Below, in pieces: positions 1 through 8,388 of a stretch of 64,000 nucleotides of DNA. The stretch comes from Rubripirellula sp. (GTDB lineage: Bacteria; Planctomycetota; Planctomycetia; Pirellulales; Pirellulaceae). Positions within the stretch are counted from its first letter, which is position 1; each line of letters starts with the position of its first letter. Made by a program: the position numbers and the translations under genes. The stretch covers positions 166,788-230,787 of the forward strand of contig JAAXJB010000047.1 in NCBI GenBank assembly GCA_012270065.1, read 5' to 3'. The notes under the pieces were generated by a model that was not told the origin of the DNA, did not search any database, and was given only the letters and a program-made list of their open reading frames with translations.

Positions 1-1144
1 CTTCATGGATCAAAAACGAATCACGTACCTCGCTGAGGATATCATCAAAACGACGCGTTTTTATACCATGATCGGTTGTGATGGTATTACCGTGCATGGG
101 ATCAATGGACCAAAGCACCGGATGCCCGATCCGCTCAACCGCGGCGATCAGCGGAGGTAAACAGCTTTGGATTTTTTGTGCGCCAAAACGGCAAATCAGT
201 GTCAAACGTCCTGCTTTCCGATCAGGATTGAGGGTCCTGATCAAGTCAGTCAATTCCTCGGGAGAGGCAGTAGGACCTACCTTCAATCCGATGGGATTTT
301 TGATCCCGCGAAAATACTCTACATGAGCACCATCAATCGCGCGCGTACGATCACCAATCCATGGATAATGTGTGCCCAGATTGTACCAGCCCGTCCCACC
401 AATCGATTGTCTTGTGAGTGACTGTTCATAGGGTAGCAGCAGTGCTTCATGGGAAGTGTAAAAGTCCACTCGCGACAAGTCACCATTCGCAACCCCACCG
501 ATGGTATCGAGGAAACGTAGTGAATCGCTGATTCCGTTTACGATCTTATGATACTGCTGTGATTTTTTTGATTGAGTGACAAACTCAAGCTCCCAATTTT
601 CTGGATGGTGGATGTCGGCAAATCCACCTTCTGCGAGTGCCCGCAGGTAGTTCAACGTCTGGGCAGATCGGCTATATGCCTCCAAAAGCAATTCGGGACG
701 ATTTTTTCTGTCTTCTTCGGTAAAGGGTATCCGATTCACGCAGTCTCCACGGTAGGACGGAAGAGTAATTCCATCCCGGGTTTCTGTGTCACTTGATCGT
801 GGCTTTGCGTATTGTCCGGCGATTCGGCCAACACGGATGACGGGTTTGTTCATCCCGTAAACGAGCACGAGGCTCATTTGCAGCAATACTTTCAGTTTCT
901 TTGCGATTGGATCGGCACGGCAGGCTTGGAAACTCTCACTGCAGTCTCCTCCCTGAAGCAGAAATGCTTTTCCGTTTGCTGCCAATGCCAACTGATTCCT
1001 GAGACGTTCAACCTCCCAACTTGTTACCAGCGGTGGACGTTCAGAGAGTTCACTGACAACTGCCTGGAGTTCAGCTTTGCTGTTGTAGCACGGTTGCTGT
1101 GACGCTGATTTGCTGTTCCATGAGCAAGGTTTCCAATCAGACAT
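1..1144 (-). CDS. Class II 3-deoxy-7-phosphoheptulonate (DAHP) synthase, C-terminus cut by window edge
   Basis: Catalyses the first step of the shikimate pathway, joining phosphoenolpyruvate and erythrose 4-phosphate in the cytoplasm. I translated the minus strand by hand from the ATG at 1144 (starts MSDWKPCSW). The frame stays open to base 1, giving about 381 residues of a family normally near 450. Family landmarks are the metal-binding cysteine in QGGDCSESF (C68), the block GRIAGQYAKPRS (residues 107-118) and DPMHGNT with H351. This is the plant/Mycobacterium-type class II enzyme, not the E. coli AroFGH type. The roughly 70 C-terminal residues lie outside the window. No convincing Shine-Dalgarno precedes the start, but the family's N-terminal W-x-P-x-S-W region begins right there. 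The fused aroDE at 14.1-15.6 kb serves the same pathway. The family call is secure; the exact start is likely. Confidence 0.93.
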   Translation of the reverse strand, partial: MSDWKPCSWNSKSASQQPCYNSKAELQAVVSELSERPPLVTSWEVERLRNQLALAANGKAFLLQGGDCSESFQACRADPIAKKLKVLLQMSLVLVYGMNKPVIRVGRIAGQYAKPRSSDTETRDGITLPSYRGDCVNRIPFTEEDRKNRPELLLEAYSRSAQTLNYLRALAEGGFADIHHPENWELEFVTQSKKSQQYHKIVNGISDSLRFLDTIGGVANGDLSRVDFYTSHEALLLPYEQSLTRQSIGGTGWYNLGTHYPWIGDRTRAIDGAHVEYFRGIKNPIGLKVGPTASPEELTDLIRTLNPDRKAGRLTLICRFGAQKIQSCLPPLIAAVERIGHPVLWSIDPMHGNTITTDHGIKTRRFDDILSEVRDSFLIHE

Positions 1145-1336
1145 GGGAGATTTCTGGGAATTGGCTGGCGGGATTGGGATTGAACTGCCGTGGTGAACAT
1201 CGACTGCGAAACGGATCGCAGGATCTTTGTCCATCGCCTGTACACGGCGCGATCTGGGGCATCAGTCCGCTATCAGAATCAGGTACTGTGCTGGCCGATC
1301 GTCAAAAGTGATTGTTGGGGAAACAGTGTCTGCAGA

Positions 1337-1858
1337 TCAGGCCGGTCCGAAGCCTGCCATTCTTCGCCACGCGCTCATTTGGCCCATATGCATCATGAAA
1401 TGTCCACCGATGTAAAACCCATGCATCGCACCAATGGTTGGAAATCTTTCACGCATTGCTTCATTGGGATTGGCTTGCTGAAAAACGTCGTCTTCGGCTT
1501 GTTCAAGCGCGGCAATGGCAGCCTGGTAGTTTGAAAACAGATGTCCGTTCACTTCGTCCATGGCCGGGTAAATCGAGTTCTCCGGGTCATCGACGCAGAC
1601 CGCGTCTTTGGAAAACAGTTTTTCATAATGAGCTGATGGTGTGTAGTCAGAGGCGTCACAGCCGAGTTGACTGATGACGTGTGAGGCATACAGGCCGAGA
1701 TGTCCGTAAATGAATGCCGGATGATTGGATTCAATGACAGTACCTTCGACGCGAGCAAATCGCGCGTACTTGTCAGCGGGAATGTCTTTGAGCAGACGCT
1801 CAGCGTAAGCAAGCCCCAGTTTTGCGGAGGCAGCGATCATGGGTCCTATATGTGACAT
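1337..1858 (-). CDS. DinB-like four-helix-bundle protein
   Basis: A 173-residue soluble protein with the look of the DinB/YfiT-like superfamily, whose members are four-helix bundles that bind a metal through three histidines and often act as thiol-dependent transferases. Histidines sit in the expected places: IYGHLGLYASH near residues 50-58, and the C-terminal HGFYIGGHFMMHMGQ segment near residues 145-158, followed by the typical helix end SAWRRMAG. No signal peptide or membrane segment is seen. It stands alone, 192 bases upstream (on the minus strand) of the DAHP synthase. The substrate cannot be inferred. Confidence 0.75.
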   Translation of the reverse strand: MSHIGPMIAASAKLGLAYAERLLKDIPADKYARFARVEGTVIESNHPAFIYGHLGLYASHVISQLGCDASDYTPSAHYEKLFSKDAVCVDDPENSIYPAMDEVNGHLFSNYQAAIAALEQAEDDVFQQANPNEAMRERFPTIGAMHGFYIGGHFMMHMGQMSAWRRMAGFGPA

Positions 1859-2154
1859 TTATTCAGGCAATGTGAGTGGGGAAAGAATGAAAACCAATGG
1901 ACAATGCTGCAGTTGGATGAATCAATGGGGCATCGTCATCACGTTGTCACTATAGCCAGCCTGATCTGCTTTGTAAGACCAGGGGCAGAGTGTGCAGCTT
2001 GCAAAACCCAAAGTCCGCGCAATCATGCCATTCAGCGCACTGGCGGATCGTTGTAGTCATGGTCGAAATGACGGGATTGTGAAATTTCGCCCTGAATAGA
2101 GAAGTTGAATAGAGAATTCAGGTGATACCAAAGCTTGGATCGCCTGATTTCTGG

Positions 2155-3483
2155 TCACTGTGGTTTCGTCAGTGGAGCAGCAATCAATTCCTTGTCGCTT
2201 CTGGCGTAGATGAAACCGTTCGCGATGGCCGGGTGTGCCCATGTAACACCGTTTCTGCGGGGAAGTTGTCGCAAGGTGGGAGCCAGTAATTTGGTACGTG
2301 ACGATTCCTGGTATCCCTCGGGGGCAAGATTCGCAAAGATAAGCTCTCCCTGATCGTTGAGCATGATTTCCCGGTTACCGTCTTGCAGAGTGTGAATCGT
2401 CGCCCACCGAGCTCTGGGAACTGCGGTTGTGTTTTCCCAGACACGGTCGCCTGTGAGCAGATCCAGGCAACGCAGTTCCCCATAACTGTCGACACCATAA
2501 ATATGTTGTCCCTTGATCAATGGTGTGCTGATCATGCAGTGCAAAGCATCTGTGTTTTTTTCGCTGGTGCCAATTCGACGCCAAACCTGTTTGACATCCG
2601 GCCGGTCAAGATTCATTTCAATCAACATTGAGCCATCATAAAACGAAGACACAAAAAGGTACTTGCCTGCAGTCACCGGGGTGGCGACGCCGATGGGCAT
2701 GTTGCGTGACTTCATTGGAAGACGCCACAAGGTACTGCCCGTTTGAGGGTTCAGGCCTGTCACGCTCTCGCCAGTCCAGCAGACGGCTACATCCTGCTTT
2801 CCCTGTCGAACAATGATCGGTGCGCTGTAGCCGGCAAGTTCATCTATGGCACGCCATGCTTCCTTGCCGGTTTCCAGGTTGAAAGCAACGACACAGGCGC
2901 CGTCTGACCCTGCGGCAATTTGAATGACAAGGTTTTCATGAACGAGTGGTGCCGCGGTGATGCCCCAGATCGGCATCTTTGCTTTGTATTCTTTTGCGAG
3001 GCGGTGTTCCCAGATGATGTTCCCGGTCGCAGCATTGAGGCATTTCATATCACCCATCGCCCCAACAGCGATTGCCTTGCCAGAATGAATGGTCACTGCT
3101 GCCCGGGGACCGGCTTTGTATCCAATGTTGTATTCATCATCGTTGTAGTTGACCTCGTAGCTGTGTTCCCAGACCTGTTCACCGGTGTCAGCATTGATAC
3201 AGAGAATGCGTTCAACTTGATTGTCAGATTCACCAATGCCGCGATCAGTTACATAGACTCTCCCGTCTGCTACGGTGGGGCCGCTGTAACCCGATCCAAT
3301 CGGTATGGACCATTTTTTGGGAAGTTCGCCTTCGGGTAGTTCTTCCAGCAGATTCTGTTCATTCAAGACGCCATCTCGATTCAGTCCGCGCCACTGCGGA
3401 AAATCATCCGCAAACGCATCAACTGAAAAGATCAAAAAAAAGCAGATCAAATAGGAGCTTGTCTGGTGGCATTTTTTTGTCAT
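2155..3483 (-). CDS. Secreted PQQ-like beta-propeller protein
   Basis: A 442-residue exported protein built of PQQ-type beta-propeller blades. Starting at the ATG at 3483 gives an N-terminus MTKKCHQ followed by a hydrophobic stretch and an AFA-D type cleavage site, so it is probably a Sec substrate. An in-frame ATG 39 bases upstream would bury the signal, so I prefer the inner start. The mature protein begins with DFPQWRGLNRDG, typical of planctomycete members. It then shows repeated blade motifs of the type NADTGEQVWE, NAATGNIIWE, NLETGKEAWR and DLLTGDRVWE. No cytochrome domain or quinone-dehydrogenase catalytic signature is evident, so it is more likely a binding or scaffold propeller than a dehydrogenase. 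A DUF1571 gene lies upstream on the same strand, 127 bases away. Confidence 0.85.
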   Translation of the reverse strand: MTKKCHQTSSYLICFFLIFSVDAFADDFPQWRGLNRDGVLNEQNLLEELPEGELPKKWSIPIGSGYSGPTVADGRVYVTDRGIGESDNQVERILCINADTGEQVWEHSYEVNYNDDEYNIGYKAGPRAAVTIHSGKAIAVGAMGDMKCLNAATGNIIWEHRLAKEYKAKMPIWGITAAPLVHENLVIQIAAGSDGACVVAFNLETGKEAWRAIDELAGYSAPIIVRQGKQDVAVCWTGESVTGLNPQTGSTLWRLPMKSRNMPIGVATPVTAGKYLFVSSFYDGSMLIEMNLDRPDVKQVWRRIGTSEKNTDALHCMISTPLIKGQHIYGVDSYGELRCLDLLTGDRVWENTTAVPRARWATIHTLQDGNREIMLNDQGELIFANLAPEGYQESSRTKLLAPTLRQLPRRNGVTWAHPAIANGFIYARSDKELIAAPLTKPQ

Positions 3484-3610
3484 GGATTTACCGGCGTTCT
3501 GGGGTATCTGGTGTGGGGACACAGGTAACGATCGTGACTCAGCGAATTGTGAAGCCCTGATTCATTGCCAGGTGGATTGTTCAGCGTTGGCGGTGTTATT
3601 TGTTCACAGG

Positions 3611-4501
3611 CTACAAAGCGGGAAAATTGTATTCCGGGTTCTTGGGGTCGAAGTCGGCATCAGTGAGTCCAACGTTGGTTTTCACATCATGATAGGTGTA
3701 AGATTCCCGCAAGATCGGCTTTCCGTCTGGTTCATCCGGCCAGCCAAAAGCCCGGTAGCACAGGATGAGTTGGCGTTCAGGGTCGAGTATGATCTCAGCG
3801 AGTGAAAAATCATCGTCTTCGTTTGATGGTTTTTTTCGCTTGATTTGGATCAAATGAGTGGGGCGACCATCCAGTTCATGGTCGGTAATGATTTTCACGC
3901 TGATGTCGGGATTGTCGCGATCTTTTTCTCCGCGTTCGATCAGCTTGTCGATCAGTTTCATGATCCCGATTTCACTCACGGGATATTGCTGTCCTTGCAT
4001 GGCCAGAAAGCCATTGGGGTCTAGCCACAGGGTCTTGAGGCCGAGCAACATTCCAACTTCATGAACAGCCATGGTCCCGTCAAAGAGATCCGCGCCCCAG
4101 ATCACTTCTCTTCCTTTGAGTGATTGAGGTGATTGGAATGCGAGATAGACTCGCATTGGTGCATCGTTATTCTCATTGCGGCAACGCGTCTGCACCTTCA
4201 TCTGTATTTCGGATTCCGGACCCAGAACCCCATTGGAATCAAGTTCCTGTTTGACGAAACGCGCTGTGTAGTCGTTCAGATTTTCTGAGAGATATTTTCT
4301 GGCTGCTTCTGCCTTGTCGAGCACATCGGCCATGGTCACGACCACGTTTGCAGTTTGTCCTGTATCGGTCGGCGCTGTCGTGGCAGAATTTTCCGGCACC
4401 TTCTGGATGGATTGATAGTAATAGTAACCACCCACCATTCCCACAACGAAGCAGACCGCAAAGATTTTCTTCTTTTGGATTGGAGTCACGGTGGTTGCCA
4501 T
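3611..4501 (-). CDS. DUF1571 family membrane-anchored protein
   Basis: A 296-residue protein with one N-terminal membrane segment (about residues 13-32, rich in V, G and Y) and the rest outside the cytoplasm. The body, from roughly residue 57, matches my knowledge of DUF1571, a family largely restricted to planctomycetes and relatives: YLSENLNDYTARFVKQE, then a run of beta strands including MRVYLAFQSPQSLKGREVIW and a C-terminal YTYHDVKTNVGLTDADFDP. The fold resembles lipoprotein-carrier-like (LolA/LolB-type) half barrels, but no function is established and I infer none. It follows the 4621-6312 gene on the same strand, separated from it by a terminator, so it probably has its own promoter. 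Confidence 0.8.
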   Translation of the reverse strand: MATTVTPIQKKKIFAVCFVVGMVGGYYYYQSIQKVPENSATTAPTDTGQTANVVVTMADVLDKAEAARKYLSENLNDYTARFVKQELDSNGVLGPESEIQMKVQTRCRNENNDAPMRVYLAFQSPQSLKGREVIWGADLFDGTMAVHEVGMLLGLKTLWLDPNGFLAMQGQQYPVSEIGIMKLIDKLIERGEKDRDNPDISVKIITDHELDGRPTHLIQIKRKKPSNEDDDFSLAEIILDPERQLILCYRAFGWPDEPDGKPILRESYTYHDVKTNVGLTDADFDPKNPEYNFPAL

Positions 4502-4531
4502 TCTTTTGAGCTTCGCTGACTTCAGGAATCA

Positions 4532-4567
4532 ATAAAAAAGACCGCCGGGGATTCCTCCGACGGTCTT
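4532..4567 (-). terminator. Rho-independent terminator after the 4621-6312 gene
   Basis: On the minus strand an AAGACCG/CGGTCTT stem (4538-4544 with 4561-4567) is extended after one mismatch by a CGG/CCG pair, with a short loop. It is followed directly by a TTTTT-ATT tract (4532-4539 on the plus strand reads as A's). It sits 54 bases past the stop of the secreted protein gene and upstream of the DUF1571 gene, so it should end that transcript. Confidence 0.8.
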
Positions 4568-4620
4568 GGTGCTTCAGTTGACGTTGACATTTCATGAATG
4601 CTCTTCGTCGGGTCAGCGAT

Positions 4621-6312
4621 CTAGAATTGACCGCCAGGCAAGGCCTGTTGGGATTGTTGCACCGCAGCACCAATGGCCTGGAGGATACCTTCACCGAGTT
4701 CGAACGAGAATTTCTGACCGTTCTCGATTGATTCAGCAACAATGCTCATTTCACCACCGTCCGGTGAGCGAGTCAAAGCGTCGATCATCGCAGCGACTGT
4801 GTCGTTGGCTTCGATGGTCTGTGCATACGTCAGCATCGGCATCATGGTCATTCGCATTTGGCCTACGGGGCGATCTGCGGAGGTCTTTGTTTGCCCGGCG
4901 TCGATCAAATCTTTCATCAGTTTGTCGCTGTCTTTGCCAAAAGCGAGGTACATTGACTTGGCACCAGTGCCAATGTGCACACGAAGTTTATCGCCGAACA
5001 TTTTGCGTGCTTCGTCCTGCGAGGCGGGGATATCTGCCTCGACCACATGCATGGTGACTCCCTCGTACTTGCCGATGTCAAACTTGAAAACTGGTGCGCC
5101 TGGTTCATTTTCGACCTTGGCGGCGACCTCTTTCGCGATACTGGCGACTTCATTTCCATCGGCAACAAAAGCACCGAAAACGAACTTGAAGCCGTCTTCA
5201 TCTGCCAAAAGCAAGGCACCCAGATCGCTTTTCCCCTCAGAAGCGGATTTCACGGAGAGTTCAAGGACACGATCCACCAAACTGTTGATGTCTTCGCGTT
5301 GGCTATCCGAAAGTCCTGGCTGGCTGTCCAAGGCCGAGCGAACGGCAGTCAAAGACGCTTCCATGCTTGCTTTTGTGTCCTTGATGGCATCTGGGCTGAT
5401 TGACGAAGCCTGATGGAAATAGGCAGCGGCATTTTCGCGGATGACCGAGGCAAATTGGGACGGGATGGCGCGACTTCCTTCATACATCGTCGCCAGCTTA
5501 CTGCCAGCCACTGCTGTGTAACTGCCGTCAACCGTGATTTTCTGTTTGGCCTGATTGATATTGAATCCAAACTGAAGCTGATCAGTGTCTTCGATCAGTT
5601 GTTCAAGTTGCTTGATGGAGTTTTCAGCTGCCTCGCGACTCGCTTCTGCGTTTGGACCATCCTGCAATGCCATCGCCTGCTCAAAGCCCATCTTGAGTTG
5701 GGTTGTCAGCATATTGCGTGTTTCAGCAGGGATCTGTTGCATCCTCATGCGCACGGCAAGGTCATATTTGTTACCCATTCCCTCGAAAAGGGCACTTGGA
5801 TCTTTCGGGGCCAAAGCAAGAACGTCCTTGGCAGTGCCCATCACGGCCCAATCGCCTTTTTGCTGGATGTGCACGACGTTGGCACCCAGGATGATCCTAA
5901 GTGTGCCATCATCCTCTTCATCATAAGGCCCTGTTTGTGCTTCCAATCGCTTGAGCACAGTTTTGATGTCGTTGGTGGGCACAAGGGCTAGCGGTTGGGG
6001 CATTCCGTTGACCATTGGCACGACGACACCAATCGGTCGGGTCATGTCCATGCCCTGCGTGAATGTGCCAGCGAGCAATCCGAACATTCCACCGGCCTGT
6101 GCCTGACCAGCGACTCCGGTGACATAGTTGATATCTTGGGTCAACTTGTTCACCGACCCCAAGGTCACAACGAGAACGGGCTCATTGGACGCGGCATCGC
6201 TGTCCTGAGCAGAGACTGGGGATAACCATGTGGAGGGTGCCGCTAGAAGGAACCCTACGGCCATCGCGGAGGCCAAGAAGCCACGGCGAATCAAACGATT
6301 CGAGAACACCAT
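4621..6312 (-). CDS. Large secreted protein of unknown function
   Basis: A 563-residue exported protein that I cannot place in a named family. The ATG at 6312 is preceded by AAGG seven bases upstream and opens a classical signal peptide: MVFSNRLIRRG, a hydrophobic core, then a cleavage site near PVSAQ. The frame stays open 207 bases further upstream, but that extension looks non-coding. The mature protein starts with LVVTLGSVNKLTQDINYVTG. It contains helical, Q- and M-rich middle parts (MRMQQIPAETRNMLTTQLKMG) and an alternation of beta and helix segments. A run of roughly 100 residues near the C-terminus ends in QSQQALPGGQF. There is no catalytic motif. Its own RBS and terminator suggest a monocistronic, possibly well expressed gene. 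Confidence 0.8.
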   Translation of the reverse strand: MVFSNRLIRRGFLASAMAVGFLLAAPSTWLSPVSAQDSDAASNEPVLVVTLGSVNKLTQDINYVTGVAGQAQAGGMFGLLAGTFTQGMDMTRPIGVVVPMVNGMPQPLALVPTNDIKTVLKRLEAQTGPYDEEDDGTLRIILGANVVHIQQKGDWAVMGTAKDVLALAPKDPSALFEGMGNKYDLAVRMRMQQIPAETRNMLTTQLKMGFEQAMALQDGPNAEASREAAENSIKQLEQLIEDTDQLQFGFNINQAKQKITVDGSYTAVAGSKLATMYEGSRAIPSQFASVIRENAAAYFHQASSISPDAIKDTKASMEASLTAVRSALDSQPGLSDSQREDINSLVDRVLELSVKSASEGKSDLGALLLADEDGFKFVFGAFVADGNEVASIAKEVAAKVENEPGAPVFKFDIGKYEGVTMHVVEADIPASQDEARKMFGDKLRVHIGTGAKSMYLAFGKDSDKLMKDLIDAGQTKTSADRPVGQMRMTMMPMLTYAQTIEANDTVAAMIDALTRSPDGGEMSIVAESIENGQKFSFELGEGILQAIGAAVQQSQQALPGGQF

Positions 6313-6693
6313 TGTAAAAACCTTACTCAGGGAAGCATTGACTGGCGGAAAGTTAAGTCCGCCCGATATTGGAATTGAACTGATCGGGATCAAGAACTCA
6401 AAAGCAACGATTGGGGCTGACTTCCAGCTCGCTGTTCTGTGCTCGGTAAAATCATCTTCACCCAATTTCTTTACCCGCAAACCTTCATGTCGGTTTCGAG
6501 CGTCTTGGAAAAAAGACAACTTTGATTGGGCGACATCCTGCCGGAATCAGGGCGCGTTAAAACATTTTCGGGTCTCATATGCCAAATGAGGCAATGCTGA
6601 CAACGTCTGGCCCGAAGGGCCAAGTATGATCCCCGATGCTATTTTCGGGAGTGGTGGCTCACCCTCAATCCCTCTCCGGAAGGGGGTGCTGAC
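6313..6693. other. Intergenic region with small GC-rich hairpins downstream of infA
   Basis: No credible gene in this 381-base stretch. The part near infA carries several small inverted repeats. The best is TGGCCC-GAA-GGGCCA at 6608-6622. A weaker CCCGA/TCGGG pair lies near 6631-6650. None is followed by a T-run on the minus strand, so they are not clear intrinsic terminators for infA. The part near 6313-6400 should hold the promoter of the secreted-protein gene. Confidence 0.5.
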
Positions 6694-6915
6694 CTACCGC
6701 TCTCGATAGACTATTCGACCTTTGGTCAGATCGTAGGGTGAGAGTTCCACTCTTACCTTATCCCCGGGCACGATACGAATGAAGTGTTTACGCATCCGAC
6801 CAGCAACGTGTGCCATCACTTCGCTGCCTGTTTCCAGTTGGACGCGAAATCGAGTGTTTGCCAGTGCTTGTGTGACGGTTCCTTCGACTTCGAAGGCCTC
6901 TTCTTTATTTCCCAA
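6694..6915 (-). CDS. infA: Translation initiation factor IF-1
   Basis: A 73-residue S1/OB-fold protein that binds the ribosomal A site during initiation. The length and the whole sequence fit IF-1: [17 protein letters not shown], then the signature [31 protein letters not shown] and the closing KGRIVYR. The ATG start gives the standard N-terminus ([12 protein letters not shown]). It lies 307 bases downstream of rpsI on the same strand, separated by a spacer with tandem repeats, so it is probably not cotranscribed directly with the ribosomal protein pair. Confidence 0.97.
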   Translation of the reverse strand: MGNKEEAFEVEGTVTQALANTRFRVQLETGSEVMAHVAGRMRKHFIRIVPGDKVRVELSPYDLTKGRIVYRER

Positions 6916-6972
6916 AACCAGACCTCAATACAGGAATGCTCTCGCAGGTGAAATTGGATGGCCCCTTGATGA

Positions 6973-7022
6973 GTCGTATCGATCAGTTGTATCGATCAGT
7001 CGTATCGATCAGTTGTATCGAT
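6973..7022. repeat. Tandem 13-base repeat between rpsI and infA
   Basis: Nearly four head-to-tail copies of GTYGTATCGATCA, at 6973-6985, 6986-6998, 6999-7011 and 7012-7022 (the last partial). The third base alternates C, T, C, T, so the higher-order unit is 26 bases. Each unit holds the palindrome ATCGAT. It lies in the infA upstream region, about 60-110 bases before its start. Confidence 0.9.
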
Positions 7023-7222
7023 GTTCGAGAGAGTGGAACTGATACCGTCCACCTCGAGAATCATCGGACCTGAGCCACAAATTCAGCGATGAGCAAAAGG
7101 TGCGCAGCCCACCACCAGGGTGTGATAATTTTGTCACGCTACCCCCATGGGGCAGCACGTTGATGTCCTCTGCAGCCATTGGACTTCGGCATGTCACCGA
7201 GGCGATCAAAAAACGCAAACGA

Positions 7223-7636
7223 TTATCGTTTGCTGAACTGGACGCCGCGACGAGCACCTCGAAGACCAGGCTTCTTTCGTTCTTTCATACGCGAATCACG
7301 GGTCAAATACCCACCTTCGCGAAGTGTTTCATGCAGTGTTTCGTCCATGCTGACCAGAGCACGAGCCAAGCCCATTCGGACAGCTCCACTTTGGCCAGTC
7401 ATGCCACCACCCGAGACACGAACCAACACATCGACCTGATCTGCTTTTTCGACCGCCGACAAAGTAGCAACGATGGCAGCCTGATGCTGATCGTTGACAA
7501 AGTATTCAGCGATGGGTTTCTTGTTGATGGTGATCGTTCCGTTACCGGGACGCACGCGAACGCGGGCTACGCTGCTTTTTCTTCGGCCGGTGCCGAGAGC
7601 ATCTCCGGAAATCTTGTCCTTTTTGACGGCGACCAT
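7223..7636 (-). CDS. rpsI: 30S ribosomal protein S9
   Basis: A 137-residue ribosomal protein with the S9 landmarks: GTGRRKSSVARVRVRPGNG near residues 15-33, the VSGGGMTGQSGAVRMGLARAL block, and the basic tail KKPGLRGARRGVQFSKR that reaches into the P site. It starts with ATG at 7636 and follows rplM by a 91-base gap counting from the L13 stop-proximal side, in the near-universal rplM-rpsI order, so the two are presumably one operon. Confidence 0.97.
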   Translation of the reverse strand: MVAVKKDKISGDALGTGRRKSSVARVRVRPGNGTITINKKPIAEYFVNDQHQAAIVATLSAVEKADQVDVLVRVSGGGMTGQSGAVRMGLARALVSMDETLHETLREGGYLTRDSRMKERKKPGLRGARRGVQFSKR

Positions 7637-7699
7637 AGGTTCAAATCATGCTTGGGGGTGAATTGTATTGGGAGAATCCAGTGAACAGGAATGCTCAAC

Positions 7700-8131
7700 T
7701 TAGGAGGTTTTCTTGCTGGTTCGCTGAAGCGGTTCGGGCTGTTGTGCGGCATGTGGATGATCTGGACCCGTATAGATCTTCAACTTTTTGATCATCTGAT
7801 AGGCCAACTTGTTTTTCGGCAGCATCCGGCGAACAGCGTGGTAAATCAGATCCTCGGGCTTGCGTTCCTTGCGATCACCGTAACTCTCGAGTCGAAGACC
7901 TGGGTAGCCGGTGTACCATGTGTAGTGCCGGTCATCCATTTTCTTGCCGGTCATCCCAACTTTTTCGGCGTTCACAACGATCACATACTCGCCGCAGTCC
8001 ACATGGGGGGTATAGATGGGCCGATGTTTGCCCATCAGGACGACGGCTATATCACTTGCAAGTCGACCAAGGACTTCGTCGGATGCGTCGACGACATACC
8101 ACTGTTGATCGACTTGGCCTGCTTTGGCCAT
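7700..8131 (-). CDS. rplM: 50S ribosomal protein L13
   Basis: A ribosomal protein of 143 residues if started at the ATG at 8131 (MAKAGQVDQQWYVVDA). An in-frame GTG at 8152 would add seven residues. Neither start has a clear Shine-Dalgarno, so I chose the one that matches the usual N-terminus. L13 landmarks are WYVVDASDEVLGRLAS, ADIAVVLMGKHRPIYTPHVDCGEYVIVVNAE, TGKKMDDRHYTWYTGYPG and VRRMLPKNKLAYQMIKKLKIYTGPDHPHAAQQP. The tail has a few residues (RTSKKTS) beyond the common end. It precedes rpsI on the same strand. Confidence 0.96.
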   Translation of the reverse strand: MAKAGQVDQQWYVVDASDEVLGRLASDIAVVLMGKHRPIYTPHVDCGEYVIVVNAEKVGMTGKKMDDRHYTWYTGYPGLRLESYGDRKERKPEDLIYHAVRRMLPKNKLAYQMIKKLKIYTGPDHPHAAQQPEPLQRTSKKTS

Positions 8132-8388
8132 GGTTGTTGGTTGCGCCACCACGGGATTGACTTATTGGTTTGAATGGATCGAAATCGAAAACCGCCAAAT
8201 ACGGCCGGTCGCCGTACTGCGGGGAATCGAGGAATTTATCGAGCGTCGCCGTGCTGGGCAAGGCCTTTCGCCCCGATTCATCGTGAAAACGGCTTCAGAT
8301 CACGATTCCAAGCCAAATATTTCCCCTGAACGGCCAATGGAGGTGCCCCAAGGCCGATTTCAATCGCCTTTGGAGCAATCCAATTGGG

